Shown one piece after another: positions 44,681 through 53,989 of a DNA stretch of 64,000 nucleotides. The stretch is from DATATV01 sp036268615 (GTDB lineage: Bacteria; Actinomycetota; Actinomycetes; Mycobacteriales; Pseudonocardiaceae), in assembly GCA_036268615.1 (NCBI GenBank), contig DATATV010000028.1:1-64000 (forward strand). The letters run 5' to 3'. Position 1 is the first letter of the stretch, and every line of letters starts with the position of its first letter. The position numbers and the translations under genes were made by a program. Below the pieces are notes generated by a model that worked only from the letters and a program-made list of their open reading frames with translations, had not been told where the DNA came from and made no database searches.

Positions 44681-44823
44681 GCCGGGCGGTCAAGCGATGT
44701 CCACACGTCAGGGGGACACCCGACCTGGGCTCGTGGGTCGTCCGGCCCCACCCGAACGGGTCGGTGGACCCTGGTTTGTCGATACCACGACGGCACCACT
44801 GGGACACACGGCAGACTGGTGTG

Positions 44824-45588
44824 GTGAACCGATCAGCAGTGCTGCCCAGTCCGGTCTTCCTGGCCATCCTGGTGGCGGCCGTGGTGGGTGGTTTTCTCAC
44901 CACCCTGGACTCGACGGCGGCGATCAACGGTGGCACGTTGCTGCTGGTGTTGGGCGGCTGGGGTGTCTCGCTGTGCCTGCACGAGTTCGGTCACGCCGTG
45001 GTGGCCTACAAGGGCGGCGATTTCGCCGTACGCAACAAGGGTTACCTCACCCTGGACATCCGCCGCTACACCGATCCGGTGTTCAGCCTGGTGATCCCGC
45101 TGCTGCTGCTCGCGGCCGGCGGCATCCCGCTGCCCGGCGGCGCGGTGTGGATCAACCAGCACGCGTTGCGGTCCCGGGGCATCCGGTCGCTGGTGTCGCT
45201 GGCCGGCCCACTGTCCAACCTGGTCATCGGCATCGTGCTGACCCTCGTGGTCCGGCTGGTGCTGACCATCAGCAACCCGCCGCTGGAGTTGGCCGCCGCG
45301 CTGTCCTTCCTCGCGCTGCTCCAGATCCTGGCGTTCGTGCTGAACATCCTGCCCATCCCCGGTCTGGACGGCTGGGGCGCGATCGAGCCCTACCTGTCCC
45401 GCGAGGCGCAGCAGTTCGGCGCACAGGTCCGGCCGTGGGCGCCGTTCGTACTGTTCGCGCTGCTGATCGGCGTGCACGACGTGAACGTGGTGTTCTTCGA
45501 CATAGCCGACTGGGTGTTCGACCACATCGGCGGCAGTGACCTGTTCAGTGAGGTAGGACAGAACAACTTCCTGTTCTGGCGGAACTAG
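44824..45588 (+). CDS. M50-type (site-2 protease-like) membrane metalloprotease
   Basis: The 254-residue protein has about six membrane helices. The zinc motif HEFGH (His53, Glu54, His57) lies in a helix and the third ligand is the Asp of LNILPIPGLDG. It lacks a PDZ domain and is close to the minimal site-2 protease fold. Such proteases cut membrane-bound anti-sigma factors or other transmembrane segments; the target is unknown. Two adjacent GTG codons (44821, 44824) are possible starts. It corresponds in place to the gene between whiB2 and fbiA and lies 39 bp upstream of fbiA. Confidence 0.88.
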   Translation: MNRSAVLPSPVFLAILVAAVVGGFLTTLDSTAAINGGTLLLVLGGWGVSLCLHEFGHAVVAYKGGDFAVRNKGYLTLDIRRYTDPVFSLVIPLLLLAAGGIPLPGGAVWINQHALRSRGIRSLVSLAGPLSNLVIGIVLTLVVRLVLTISNPPLELAAALSFLALLQILAFVLNILPIPGLDGWGAIEPYLSREAQQFGAQVRPWAPFVLFALLIGVHDVNVVFFDIADWVFDHIGGSDLFSEVGQNNFLFWRN

Positions 45589-45627
45589 CTCCTGGCCATC
45601 CGGGACGACGTGTAAGGATTGCCCCCT

Positions 45628-46632
45628 GTGAACGTAGTTGTGCTGGTCGGCGGGGTCGGTGGGGCGCGCTTCCTGCTCGGGGTGAAGTCGGCGTTGGGGA
45701 TGGCGCCGGTGGGCCCGACCGAGGACGCGGGGCACGAGATCACCGCCGTGGTGAACACCGGTGACGACGTCTGGATGCACGGCCTGCGGGTCTGTCCGGA
45801 CCTGGACACCTGCATGTACACGCTGGGCGGTGGGATCGACACCGGTCGGGGCTGGGGCCGGGCCGGTGAGACCTGGGCGGTGCGTGCCGAGCTCGCCGGC
45901 TACGGCGCGGACCCGACCTGGTTCGGCCTCGGCGACCGGGACATCGCCACCCACCTGGTGCGCAGTCGGATGCTGCGGTCGGGCAGCTCGTTGTCCGAGG
46001 TGACCGCACGGCTGTGCGAGCGATGGCAGCCCGGGGTGCGGCTGCTGCCGATGAGCGACGACCGGGTCGAGACGCACGTGGTCATCGACGTGCCCGGCGC
46101 TGACGGCGAAGCGGACGAGCGACGGGCGGTGCACTTCCAGGAGTGGTGGGTGCGCTACCACGCGGAACTGACCGCGCACTCGATCGTCCCGGTGGGCGCG
46201 GAGGAGTCGGCGCCGGCGCCGGGCCTGCTGGACGCGATCGCCACCGCCGACGCGGTGCTGCTGGCACCGTCCAACCCGGTGGTCAGCATCGGCACGATCC
46301 TGGCCGTTCCCGGCATCCGGGCCGCGCTGCGTGGCACGTCGGCGCGGGTGGTCGGGCTGTCCCCGATCATCGGCGACCGGCCGGTGCGCGGCATGGCGGA
46401 CGCGTGTCTGACCGCGATCGGCCTGCCGACGACCGCGCAGGCGGTCGGCCGGTATCTGGGCTCCCGGAAGGACTCCGAGACCGGCATCCTGGACGGCTGG
46501 CTGGTGCACGAGGACGACACCGCCGAGGTGCCGGGCGTGGACGTGCGGGCGGTGCCGCTGTTGATGTCCAGTGTGGACGCGACCGCCGCGATGGCCAAGG
46601 CCGCGTTCGAGCTGGCCGGGGTCAGCGCATGA
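45628..46632 (+). CDS. fbiA: 2-phospho-L-lactate (or enolpyruvyl) transferase of F420 synthesis
   Basis: FbiA/CofD joins the LPPG/EPPG guanylyl intermediate to Fo, making F420-0 or its dehydro form. The 334-residue protein starts VNVVVLVGGVGGARFLLG with a Gly-rich Rossmann motif. The TAVVNTGDDVWMHGLRVCPDLDT block and LGDRDIATHL are diagnostic of the family, and the Asp/Asn residues around them bind Fo and metal. I take the GTG at 45628 with AAGGAT upstream. The stop overlaps the fbiB ATG (ATGA). Confidence 0.95.
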   Translation: MNVVVLVGGVGGARFLLGVKSALGMAPVGPTEDAGHEITAVVNTGDDVWMHGLRVCPDLDTCMYTLGGGIDTGRGWGRAGETWAVRAELAGYGADPTWFGLGDRDIATHLVRSRMLRSGSSLSEVTARLCERWQPGVRLLPMSDDRVETHVVIDVPGADGEADERRAVHFQEWWVRYHAELTAHSIVPVGAEESAPAPGLLDAIATADAVLLAPSNPVVSIGTILAVPGIRAALRGTSARVVGLSPIIGDRPVRGMADACLTAIGLPTTAQAVGRYLGSRKDSETGILDGWLVHEDDTAEVPGVDVRAVPLLMSSVDATAAMAKAAFELAGVSA

Positions 46633-47969
46633 GGGACCACGCCAGCGGGCGGATGGAGCTGCTGCCCGTCGCCGGGCTGCCCGAGTTCCGGCCGGGCGAC
46701 GACCTGGCCGGCGCGATCGCCACGGCCGCACCCTGGCTGGCGAACGGCGACGTGCTGGTGGTCACCAGCAAAGTTCTGTCCAAAGTAGAGGGTCGACTGG
46801 TACCGGTGCCGGACGAACCGGACGCCAAGGAGACGGCCCGCCGCGCGGCCGTGGCCGACGAGGCGGTCCGGGTGGTCGCCCGGTTCAACAACTTCGCCAT
46901 CACCGAGAACAAGCTGGGCATCGTGCAGGCGGCCAGCGGCGTGGACGCGTCCAACGTCGCCGCCGGCGAGATCGCGCTGCTGCCCGAGGACCCGGACGGT
47001 TCGGCGGCGGCCCTGCGCACGGCGCTGCGCGAGCGGCTGGGTGTCGAGGTGGCGGTGGTGGTCACCGACACGATGGGCCGGGCATGGCGGATCGGCCAGA
47101 CCGACGCGGCGATCGGCGCCGCCGGCCTGACCGTGCTGCACCGCTACGCCGGCACGGTCGACCCGCAGGGCAACGAGCTCGCGGTCACCGAGGTGGCCGT
47201 GGCCGACGAGATCGCCGCCGCGGCCGACCTGGTCAAGGGCAAGCTGGGCGGGGTGCCGGTCGCGGTGCTGCGCGGCTACCCGGTGGTCGACGACGGATCG
47301 ACCGCGCAGGACCTGATCCGGCCGGTCGAGCAGGACCTGTTCCGGCTGGGCACCGGCGAGGCGATCGAGCAGGGCCGGCGGGAGGCGGTGCTGCTGCGCC
47401 GGTCGATCCGCGAGTTCACCGCGGAACCGGTGGACCCGGACACACTGCGCCGCGCGGTCGGCGTCGCGCTGACCGCACCGGCGCCGCACCACACCCGTCC
47501 GGTTCGGTTCGTCTGGCTGCGCAACCGTCCACAACGGACAAAGCTGCTGGACGCGATGCGCGCCGCCTGGCGGGTCGACCTGGCCGCCGACGGCTGGTCC
47601 GCGGAGCGGATCGAACGCCGGGTCGGCCGCGGTGACCTGCTGTACGGCAACGGCGAACTGGTGCTGCCGTTCCTGGTGCCCGACGGCGCGCACGACTATC
47701 CGGACCAGCAACGGTCGCAGGCCGAACGCACGATGTTCACCGTCGCCGGCGGTGCCGCCGTGCAGGGCCTGCTGGTCGGCCTGGCGGCCGAGGGACTCGG
47801 TTCGTGCTGGGTGTCCTCGACGATCTTCGCGCCCGAGGTGGTCCGGTCGGTGCTGGACCTGCCGGCGAGCTGGCTGCCGCTGGGAGCGGTCCTGGTCGGC
47901 CACCCGTCGGCCGGCCCGCTGGCGCCGCGCCCGCCGCGCGACCCGGCCGACGGGCTGCTGGAAAGGTGA
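46629..47969 (+). CDS. fbiB: F420 gamma-glutamyl ligase / FMN reductase fusion
   Basis: FbiB has an N-terminal CofE domain (about residues 1-245) that adds glutamates to F420-0. Its C-terminal nitroreductase-fold domain (about 250-446) reduces dehydro-F420-0. Visible motifs are VVTSKVLSKVEGR, NKLGIVQAASGVDASN and TDTMGRAWRIGQTDAAIG in CofE, and LLRRSIREFT, PAPHHTRPVRFVWL and GLGSCWVSS in the FMN domain. The 446-residue length is normal for the actinobacterial fusion. The ATG overlaps the fbiA stop, and its own stop overlaps the GTG of a Nudix gene. Confidence 0.96.
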   Translation: MRDHASGRMELLPVAGLPEFRPGDDLAGAIATAAPWLANGDVLVVTSKVLSKVEGRLVPVPDEPDAKETARRAAVADEAVRVVARFNNFAITENKLGIVQAASGVDASNVAAGEIALLPEDPDGSAAALRTALRERLGVEVAVVVTDTMGRAWRIGQTDAAIGAAGLTVLHRYAGTVDPQGNELAVTEVAVADEIAAAADLVKGKLGGVPVAVLRGYPVVDDGSTAQDLIRPVEQDLFRLGTGEAIEQGRREAVLLRRSIREFTAEPVDPDTLRRAVGVALTAPAPHHTRPVRFVWLRNRPQRTKLLDAMRAAWRVDLAADGWSAERIERRVGRGDLLYGNGELVLPFLVPDGAHDYPDQQRSQAERTMFTVAGGAAVQGLLVGLAAEGLGSCWVSSTIFAPEVVRSVLDLPASWLPLGAVLVGHPSAGPLAPRPPRDPADGLLER

Positions 47970-48508
47970 CCCTGGGCCCACACGCGGACGCACTGGCGAC
48001 CCTCGGTTCGTGGCGGCCGACCGCGATCGGCCAGGAACCGTTGCGCCAGGCGTTTCTCAGCTTTCTGCTGGCCCGGCGGGACGCGTGCGCGCGGTCGTGC
48101 GAGCCCGGCCATCTGACCGCGTCCGCGGTGGTCCTCGACGCGGCCCACGCGCGGGTGCTGCTCACGCTGCATCCGCGCGTGGGCCGCTGGTTGCAGCTGG
48201 GCGGCCACTGCGAACCCGGCGACCCGACCCTGCTGGCCGCGTCGCTGCGCGAGGCGGTCGAGGAGTCGGGCATCGACGGCCTGCGGATCGAGCCGGAGCC
48301 GCTGCACCTGGACGTGCATCCGGTGACCTGCTCGCTGGGTGTGCCGACCCGCCACTTCGACGTCCAGTTCCTGGTGCACGCCGCGCCGGGTGCGCGCGAG
48401 GTGCGCAGCGCGGAGTCGGTCGATCTGCGCTGGTGGCCGGTGGACGCCCTGCCCGAGGATTCCGACGAGATCGCCGAGTTGGTCGCGCTGGCGCTGGCCC
48501 GCGCCTAG
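47966..48508 (+). CDS. Nudix hydrolase
   Basis: The 180-residue protein has the Nudix box region GGHCEPGDPTLLAASLREAVEESGI. The metal-binding REAVEES glutamates are present, but the first Glu of the textbook box is shifted or replaced (GD/P), as in the GGHxExGD subfamily. The substrate is not predictable; the family hydrolyses nucleoside diphosphates linked to another group. The GTG at 47966 overlaps the fbiB stop (GTGA), so it is read with the F420 genes. It converges on the oxidoreductase gene, sharing one CTAG as both stops. Confidence 0.88.
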   Translation: MTLGPHADALATLGSWRPTAIGQEPLRQAFLSFLLARRDACARSCEPGHLTASAVVLDAAHARVLLTLHPRVGRWLQLGGHCEPGDPTLLAASLREAVEESGIDGLRIEPEPLHLDVHPVTCSLGVPTRHFDVQFLVHAAPGAREVRSAESVDLRWWPVDALPEDSDEIAELVALALARA

Positions 48509-49485
48509 AGAATCACGACAAGTTTCCCGGCGGCCTGGTTGTTCTCCATGTACCGGTGGGCCGAAACGATGTCGGACAGGCTGACGACACGGTCGACGTT
48601 GGGTCGATAGACGCCGGCCTCGACCTGGTGGACGACCCGCTGCAACACGCTCGCGCCCGCACTGCCCCTGAGGTTGTCGCTGTGGAACGCCGTGAGTTTG
48701 GTTCCGGACGGAATCATCGCGATCGGTTCGAGGTCCGGGATCACCCATCCGCTCAGCGAGCCCGCCACGCACACGGTGCCGCCGCGACGAACCAGTCGCA
48801 GGGAGTCGATCACCGTGTTCGCCCCGACGAGATCCAGAACGTGGTCGGGCCCCTCGGGCCAGACCGAGCGCACGCTCGCCGTCAGCGATCCGTCGGTGTC
48901 GAGCAGCACGTGGTCGACACCGGCCGCGGTCAACGTGTCGATCTTGTCCTGCCGCCGGGTCGTGGCCGCGGTTTCGATGCCCTGACCGGCCGCGATCGAC
49001 GCGGCCGCCATCCCCACCGACGAGCTCCCACCACGGATCAGCAACCGCCCCCGGACCGCCCCCAACGCGTCCAGCGCGCCCTGCGCGGTCAGGTACGTCT
49101 CCGGCAGTGCGGCCAGGACGTGCCAAGGCAATGTGGTCGTGATCGGGATCAGCAGCGCGTTGGGCAACAACGCGTACTCCGCATAACCGCCGTCGAACTC
49201 CCGGCCCATCTCACCCATCACCGCCGCGACCGTCGTCCCGTCCGGCAAGGTGGGATCGGTCGAGACCGCCACCACTCCCACACATTCGATCCCGAGCACC
49301 CGCGGGAACGTCACGTTCGGGGAGTGCCCCTGCCGGGTCCTCAGCTCCGACCGGTTCAGGCCAGCGCCCTTCACCCGCACCAGGCTCCAGCCCGCCCGAA
49401 CCGCCGGCATCGGCAACTCACGGATCTCCAGTACCTCCGGGCCACCCGCCCGGACACAGACCGCCGCTTGCATCGTCGTACCCAT
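48505..49485 (-). CDS. Zinc-free quinone oxidoreductase-like (MDR family) protein
   Basis: The 326-residue medium-chain dehydrogenase/reductase starts MGTTMQAAVCVRAGGPEVLEI. It has a GroES-like N-terminus and an NADPH-binding Rossmann part (LLIRGGSSSVGMAAASIAAGQG) with the quinone-reductase type AxxGxxG variant. Zinc-binding cysteines are absent. It would reduce quinones or enones with NADPH. The AraC-family gene diverges from it with 54 bp between starts, so that regulator probably controls it. The frame upstream of 49485 overlaps the AraC gene and is a shadow. Confidence 0.88.
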   Translation of the reverse strand: MGTTMQAAVCVRAGGPEVLEIRELPMPAVRAGWSLVRVKGAGLNRSELRTRQGHSPNVTFPRVLGIECVGVVAVSTDPTLPDGTTVAAVMGEMGREFDGGYAEYALLPNALLIPITTTLPWHVLAALPETYLTAQGALDALGAVRGRLLIRGGSSSVGMAAASIAAGQGIETAATTRRQDKIDTLTAAGVDHVLLDTDGSLTASVRSVWPEGPDHVLDLVGANTVIDSLRLVRRGGTVCVAGSLSGWVIPDLEPIAMIPSGTKLTAFHSDNLRGSAGASVLQRVVHQVEAGVYRPNVDRVVSLSDIVSAHRYMENNQAAGKLVVIL

Positions 49486-49539
49486 ACCTGCACTGTCGCC
49501 GGAACACGAGGTGGCTGACCACCGGTAAAGTGCCAAGCC

Positions 49540-50343
49540 ATGCCTGTTCGCCGCCAACCTCCCCGGTCCGGTGCGAGCGCACACCTCTGGCCGTCCGGCG
49601 GAGCGCATGTGTGGCCGTCGGGGGGAACCAGCCCGGTGCAGTCCCATGCACGTGGACACCTGGTGTACGCGGCCCGGGGCGTCCTGTCGGTGCACACCGA
49701 CCAGGGCACCTCGATCGTCCCGGCCAATCGAGTCGCCTGGACACCTGCCCGGTTCACGCACTACCACCGCGCGCACGGCAACACCGACATGCGGATCGTG
49801 TTCCTGCCGGCCTCGCTCGCCCGGCTCATCCCGGGCCGCCCCGCCGTGTTCATCGCCTCCGACCTCGCCCGCGAAGTCCTGCTCACCCTCACCGGCCCGC
49901 GCAATCACGACCCCGCCGCCCGCGCCATCGACCGCGTGGCCCGTGCCCGCCTCCATCGAGTCCTCGTTGACGAGCTCCACGAAGCAGACGAGCCGGCCTT
50001 GCAACTGCCCGAACCACACGACGACCGATTGCAGGCCATCGCCCGGGTGCTGCACGAGAATCCGACGGACAACACCTCGCTCGCCGAACTCGGCCGGACG
50101 ATCGGAGCCAGTGCCCGCACACTGAGTCGGCTGTTCCACAACGAACTCGGGATGACCTTCTACGAGTGGCGCACCCAACTGCGCATCTATCACGCCCTCG
50201 TCCTGCTCGCCGACGACCACGACACCAGCCACATCGCGCACGCCTGCGGATGGGCCAATCCCAGCCACTTCATCGCGGCCTTCAGCAAAATCGTCGGCGT
50301 CACGCCCGGCCGCCACCGATCCGCGCATCACCGCAGTTCATAG
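49540..50343 (+). CDS. AraC-family transcription regulator
   Basis: The 267-residue protein has an N-terminal cupin-like sensor (SHARGHLVYAARGVLSVHTDQGTSIVP...). The C-terminal double helix-turn-helix shows first helix SLAELGRTIGASARTLSRLF and second HIAHACGWANPSHFIAAFSKIVGVTPGRHR, the AraC signature. It is divergent from the quinone oxidoreductase and most likely regulates it and itself. The effector is unknown. It lies directly before a LysR-type gene on the same strand (32 bp gap). Confidence 0.9.
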   Translation: MPVRRQPPRSGASAHLWPSGGAHVWPSGGTSPVQSHARGHLVYAARGVLSVHTDQGTSIVPANRVAWTPARFTHYHRAHGNTDMRIVFLPASLARLIPGRPAVFIASDLAREVLLTLTGPRNHDPAARAIDRVARARLHRVLVDELHEADEPALQLPEPHDDRLQAIARVLHENPTDNTSLAELGRTIGASARTLSRLFHNELGMTFYEWRTQLRIYHALVLLADDHDTSHIAHACGWANPSHFIAAFSKIVGVTPGRHRSAHHRSS

Positions 50344-50375
50344 CCGCTGCCGAGCGACCGGCCTACCCTGGGCCC

Positions 50376-51302
50376 ATGCCCGACTCGCCCCAACCGCAAG
50401 CCGATCTCGACCTACGGCTGGTGCGCTGCTTCACCGTTGTCGCCGAACACCAACACTTCGGCCGGGCCGCCACGGAACTGCACCTCACCCAGTCCTCGCT
50501 GAGCCGCCAGATCAGCCGCCTGGAACAGCAGTTGGGCGCCCGCCTGCTCGATCGCACCCCGCAGGGCAGTCGGCTCACCGAGGCCGGCGAGGTGTTCCTG
50601 CCGCTCGCCCGGGCGGTGTTGCGGTCCGCAGGACAGGCCGCGGCGCGCACCCGGGCCGCCGCGCAGCCGAGCCGGATCACCATCGGCTTCAGCACGAACG
50701 TGCTCATCACCCCGGCGGTGCGCGAGTTGCGCCACCGGCACCCCGACGCCGACGTGCGCACCCTGCATCTGGACTGGCGCGAACCGCACACCGCCCTGCT
50801 TGATCATCGGGTGGACGTGGCCGTGGTCCGGATGCCGATGCGCACCGCCCAACTGCACGTGACGGTCCTCTACGACGAACCCAGGGTGCTGCTCATCCCG
50901 GTGGACCATCGCCTGGCGGGCAAGGAATCCGTCACCATCGACGACATCGCCGACGAACCGCTGCCCCGTGCGCTCGACCCGGCCTGGAACGCCTTCTGGC
51001 GCGTGGACCCCCGCCCCGACGGCAGCCGCGCTCCGGACGGACCGCTGGTCGACGCGCTGGAGGACAAGTTCGAACTGATCGCCGGCGGGCAGGCCGTCGC
51101 CATCGTCCCGGCCGGCACCGCGATCAGTGACGTCCGCGCGATTCGCCCCGACCTCACCACGGTCCCGCTCGACGGCATCGAGCCGAGCCACGTCGTGCTG
51201 GCCACCCGAGCCGACGATCGCGGCCGGCTGGTGGCGGCGTTCCGGAAGTCCGCGCAGGCACACCTCACCGGACCCGAAGTCGCGGTTCAGAACGAGCGGT
51301 AG
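50376..51302 (+). CDS. LysR-family transcription regulator
   Basis: The 308-residue protein has an N-terminal winged HTH (residues about 12-70: LRLVRCFTVVAEHQHFGRAATELHLTQSSLSRQISRLEQQLG). A periplasmic-binding-like effector domain starts near RITIGFSTNVLITPAVREL. Length and layout are standard. The start at ATG 50376 gives the family N-terminus; the frame is open to 50166 inside the AraC gene. Its target is unclear, since LysR proteins usually sit divergent to the gene they control and this one follows a co-directional AraC gene. Its end overlaps the AlkA-like gene by 16 bp. Confidence 0.9.
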   Translation: MPDSPQPQADLDLRLVRCFTVVAEHQHFGRAATELHLTQSSLSRQISRLEQQLGARLLDRTPQGSRLTEAGEVFLPLARAVLRSAGQAAARTRAAAQPSRITIGFSTNVLITPAVRELRHRHPDADVRTLHLDWREPHTALLDHRVDVAVVRMPMRTAQLHVTVLYDEPRVLLIPVDHRLAGKESVTIDDIADEPLPRALDPAWNAFWRVDPRPDGSRAPDGPLVDALEDKFELIAGGQAVAIVPAGTAISDVRAIRPDLTTVPLDGIEPSHVVLATRADDRGRLVAAFRKSAQAHLTGPEVAVQNER

Positions 51303-52213
51303 TCCCGGACGCTGTACCTCGACGCGAACCGGGGCCTGCGGAACCCGCTGGCCTCGATGTAGCGGACCGCGCGCTGCCGCTGCGGCGCGTAGGGCGCCAG
51401 CACTTCCAGCATTCCGTCGTCGTCCAGGTCGTGTCCGACCAGTGCCCAGCCGACCACGCCGGGAACGTGCAGGTCACCGACGCTGACCGCATCCGGGTCG
51501 CCCCACGCGCGCTGGGCGACCTCGGCCGCCGTCCACACCCCGATCCCGGGGACTTTCCGCAGCAGGGCCCGGCCTTCCTCGCCGCGCAGGGTTGCCGCGC
51601 GCTCCAACCGAGGTGCGACCGAGGCGGCGGCGATCAGCGTGCGCCGCCGGGCGCCGTCGACGCCGGCCTTGTGCCACTCCCAGTCGCGGATCCGGGCGAC
51701 CGCGCGGGCATCCGGGGGCACGTGCATCCCGGTCGGCGCCGGTCCGGGCGCCCGGGTGCCGAACCGGCGGGCGAGTTCCCGCCAGGAGCGACGCGCCTCG
51801 TAGCCGGTGACCTTCTGTTCCAGCACCGCCGACACCAGCACGTCCCAGACCCGACCGGTCGTGCCCAGCCGCAGGCCGGGTTGCCGGCGCCGGGTGTCGG
51901 CGATCAGCGGATGGTGCGCGACAAAACCGGTGTCGTCGTCCTCGGCACCGAGCAGGGCGGGCAGCGCGTCCAACAGCCAGTCCGCACCCGGTCCCCACGC
52001 CGACGCGGCGACCGTGCCCGCCGCCCGAACGGCGAGCGTGCCGATACCGGTCGGAGTGTTGCCAGCCAGCCAGTACACACCATCCACAGTGGACTGAAAG
52101 GCCGGATCGCCGGAGCCGCGGCGCAGCGGGCCGAGCACCCCGGCCAGCTCCACCGGGTGGTCCGGTCGCCAGGTCCGGCTGCGCGCCTCGGTCTCGACCG
52201 GGGTACTGGTCAT
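51287..52213 (-). CDS. AlkA-like DNA-3-methyladenine glycosylase (HhH-GPD)
   Basis: The 308-residue protein has the helix-hairpin-helix segment LLRKVPGIGVWTAAEVAQRAWGDPDAVSVGD, whose final Asp is the expected catalytic residue. The upstream DVLVSAVLEQKVTGYEARRSWREL is the typical interface helix. It should excise alkylated bases in base-excision repair. The N-terminal domain differs from E. coli AlkA, so substrate range is uncertain. Its start is 3 bp after the AlkA-to-manC boundary side (upstream of the guanylyltransferase stop at 52217). It belongs to the accessory insert between the F420 genes and the manC-like gene. Confidence 0.85.
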   Translation of the reverse strand: MTSTPVETEARSRTWRPDHPVELAGVLGPLRRGSGDPAFQSTVDGVYWLAGNTPTGIGTLAVRAAGTVAASAWGPGADWLLDALPALLGAEDDDTGFVAHHPLIADTRRRQPGLRLGTTGRVWDVLVSAVLEQKVTGYEARRSWRELARRFGTRAPGPAPTGMHVPPDARAVARIRDWEWHKAGVDGARRRTLIAAASVAPRLERAATLRGEEGRALLRKVPGIGVWTAAEVAQRAWGDPDAVSVGDLHVPGVVGWALVGHDLDDDGMLEVLAPYAPQRQRAVRYIEASGFRRPRFASRYSVRDYRSF

Positions 52214-52216
52214 CGG

Positions 52217-53314
52217 TCACGCATCGGTGGAGAACCTGATCCCACCGGCCGGCAGCTCGATCCCCGGCCACACCCGCGCACCCGCGCGCAGCTCACACCG
52301 CTCGCCGACCACCGCGCCGTCGCCGATCACCGTGTCCGACAGGGCCGCCCCGGCGCCGACCACCGCCCGCGCACCGAGCACGCTGCGCTCCACGACCGCC
52401 GCCGAACCGACCACCGCACCGTCGAAGAGCACCGCACCGTCCACCCGGGCGCCCGCCTCGACCACGCAGCCGGCCCCGACGGTCGAACCGCCGGTCACCA
52501 CCGCGTCCGGGTGGACCATCGCGCCGGGCAGGACCAGTGCCTCGCCCGGTTCGGCCGGCAGCGCGGTGGTCGGCGCGACACCGAGCACCAGATCGGCCGA
52601 GCCGCGCACGAACGCCTCCGGAGTGCCGACGTCCAGCCAGTAGGACGAGTCGACGTGCCCCTGCAACCGCCGGCCGGCGGACAGCAGTCCGGGGAACGTC
52701 TCCCGCTCCACCGAAACCCGGCGACCGGCGGGGATGTCCTCGATCACCGCCCGACGGAACACGTAACAACCCGCGTTGATCTGGTCGGTCGGCGGATTGT
52801 CCGTCTTCTCCAGGAAAGCCGTGACCCGCCCGTCCGCGTCGGTGGGCACGCAGCCGAACCGGCGCGGGTCGGCGACCTTGACCAGATGCAGGGTCGCGTC
52901 CGCCGCGCTCTCCCGGTGGGTGGCCAGCACGGCGTTCAGGTCGACCCCCGACAGGATGTCGGAGTTGAACACGAGCACGTCGTCGGCGCGCAGTTTCGGC
53001 GCCACGTTGCGGATTCCGCCCGCGGTGTCCAGTGGCTCCGGCTCGACCACGTACTCGATCTCCAGACCCAGGTCGGAGCCGTCGCCGAAGTAGTCCTCGA
53101 ACACCTCGGCCATGTACGACGTGCCGAAGACCACGTGTTTCACGCCGATGGCCTGAATCCGCGACAGCAGATGGGTCAGGAACGGCACGCCGGCTGTGGG
53201 CAGCATGGGCTTGGGTGCGGACAGCGTGAGCGGCCGCAGCCGGGTGCCCCGGCCCCCGACGAGCACCACCGCGTCCACGTCCTGCGCGACACCGGCCCCA
53301 GGAGTGGGCGACAT
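52217..53314 (-). CDS. Mannose-1-phosphate guanylyltransferase-like nucleotidyltransferase
   Basis: The 365-residue sugar nucleotidyltransferase begins after GVAQDVDAVVLVGGRGTRLRPLTLSAPKPMLP (signature GGxGTRLxPLT and the KP Lys). It has NSDIL as the metal-binding Asp and a left-handed beta-helix C-terminus of hexapeptide repeats (AVVGSAAVVERSVLGARAVVG). It corresponds to Rv3264c, called manB or manC and shown or annotated as GDP-mannose synthase; a glucose-1-P thymidylyltransferase role cannot be excluded. ATG 53314 has GAGGAGGG upstream. Confidence 0.87.
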   Translation of the reverse strand: MSPTPGAGVAQDVDAVVLVGGRGTRLRPLTLSAPKPMLPTAGVPFLTHLLSRIQAIGVKHVVFGTSYMAEVFEDYFGDGSDLGLEIEYVVEPEPLDTAGGIRNVAPKLRADDVLVFNSDILSGVDLNAVLATHRESAADATLHLVKVADPRRFGCVPTDADGRVTAFLEKTDNPPTDQINAGCYVFRRAVIEDIPAGRRVSVERETFPGLLSAGRRLQGHVDSSYWLDVGTPEAFVRGSADLVLGVAPTTALPAEPGEALVLPGAMVHPDAVVTGGSTVGAGCVVEAGARVDGAVLFDGAVVGSAAVVERSVLGARAVVGAGAALSDTVIGDGAVVGERCELRAGARVWPGIELPAGGIRFSTDA

Positions 53315-53489
53315 ACCGGTTTCCCTCCTCAACTGACGGCGACCCCCGAAAGGGAATAGTCTGGCAGGGCACCCGACGATACGGGCGCAGGACCCGCGAG
53401 GGTACTGGCGGAGCCGGCTCTCGAAGCTGGTGTGGAACAGATGGAGCCGGTGCTGCCCCGCGGCACCGTACGCAGGGGAGGTCGGACGC

Positions 53490-53987
53490 ATGGACCCCCG
53501 CGATCGGGCTGACGCGGCACTGGCCCGAGCACGGGCCCGTGGGGCCAACGTGGTGACGCCGGATGACGCGGTGTCGCCGATGGATGCGGCGAGCACCCAA
53601 CAGATCCCCAGAGCTGTTGTCGCTGCTCTGGACACCGGCGCGGACCAGGCCGACTCGACCATGGTGATTCCCGCCAGCATGGCCAGTGGGCAGGACGACC
53701 GCACCCAGCCGCAGCCGCACCCGCGCGCCCGCCAGCCCGTCCAGCAGCCGATGCCGCAGCGCCAGAACCAGCAGGCGCCCAACCATCAGCAGCCGCGCAC
53801 ACACCCGCCCACTGCCCCGGTACCCGCCCCGGTATCCGGCCAATCAGCGGAAATTCCGCCGCAGCCGGCCAGGTCGCCGGAGGAGGAGCAGCAGCCGCAG
53901 CCCCGCGAGATGGGCGGACTGGTGCCGACCGTGCAGCAGCCCGGTACGCAGCGCAGCCTGCTGTCCCGCCGGCTGGACGGCCAGTAA
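53490..53987 (+). CDS. Gln/Pro-rich protein of unknown function
   Basis: I do not recognise this 165-residue protein. A short ordered-looking N-terminus (MDPRDRADAALARARARGANVVTPDDAVSPMDAASTQQIPRAVV) leads into a disordered Gln/Pro/His-rich stretch and a C-terminal GGLVPTVQQPGTQRSLLSRRLDGQ. There is no signal peptide or membrane helix. ATG 53490 has GGGGAGG about 9 bases upstream. It is divergent from the guanylyltransferase-like gene and converges on wbbL with a gap of only 2 bp. Confidence 0.65.
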   Translation: MDPRDRADAALARARARGANVVTPDDAVSPMDAASTQQIPRAVVAALDTGADQADSTMVIPASMASGQDDRTQPQPHPRARQPVQQPMPQRQNQQAPNHQQPRTHPPTAPVPAPVSGQSAEIPPQPARSPEEEQQPQPREMGGLVPTVQQPGTQRSLLSRRLDGQ

Positions 53988-53989
53988 CC

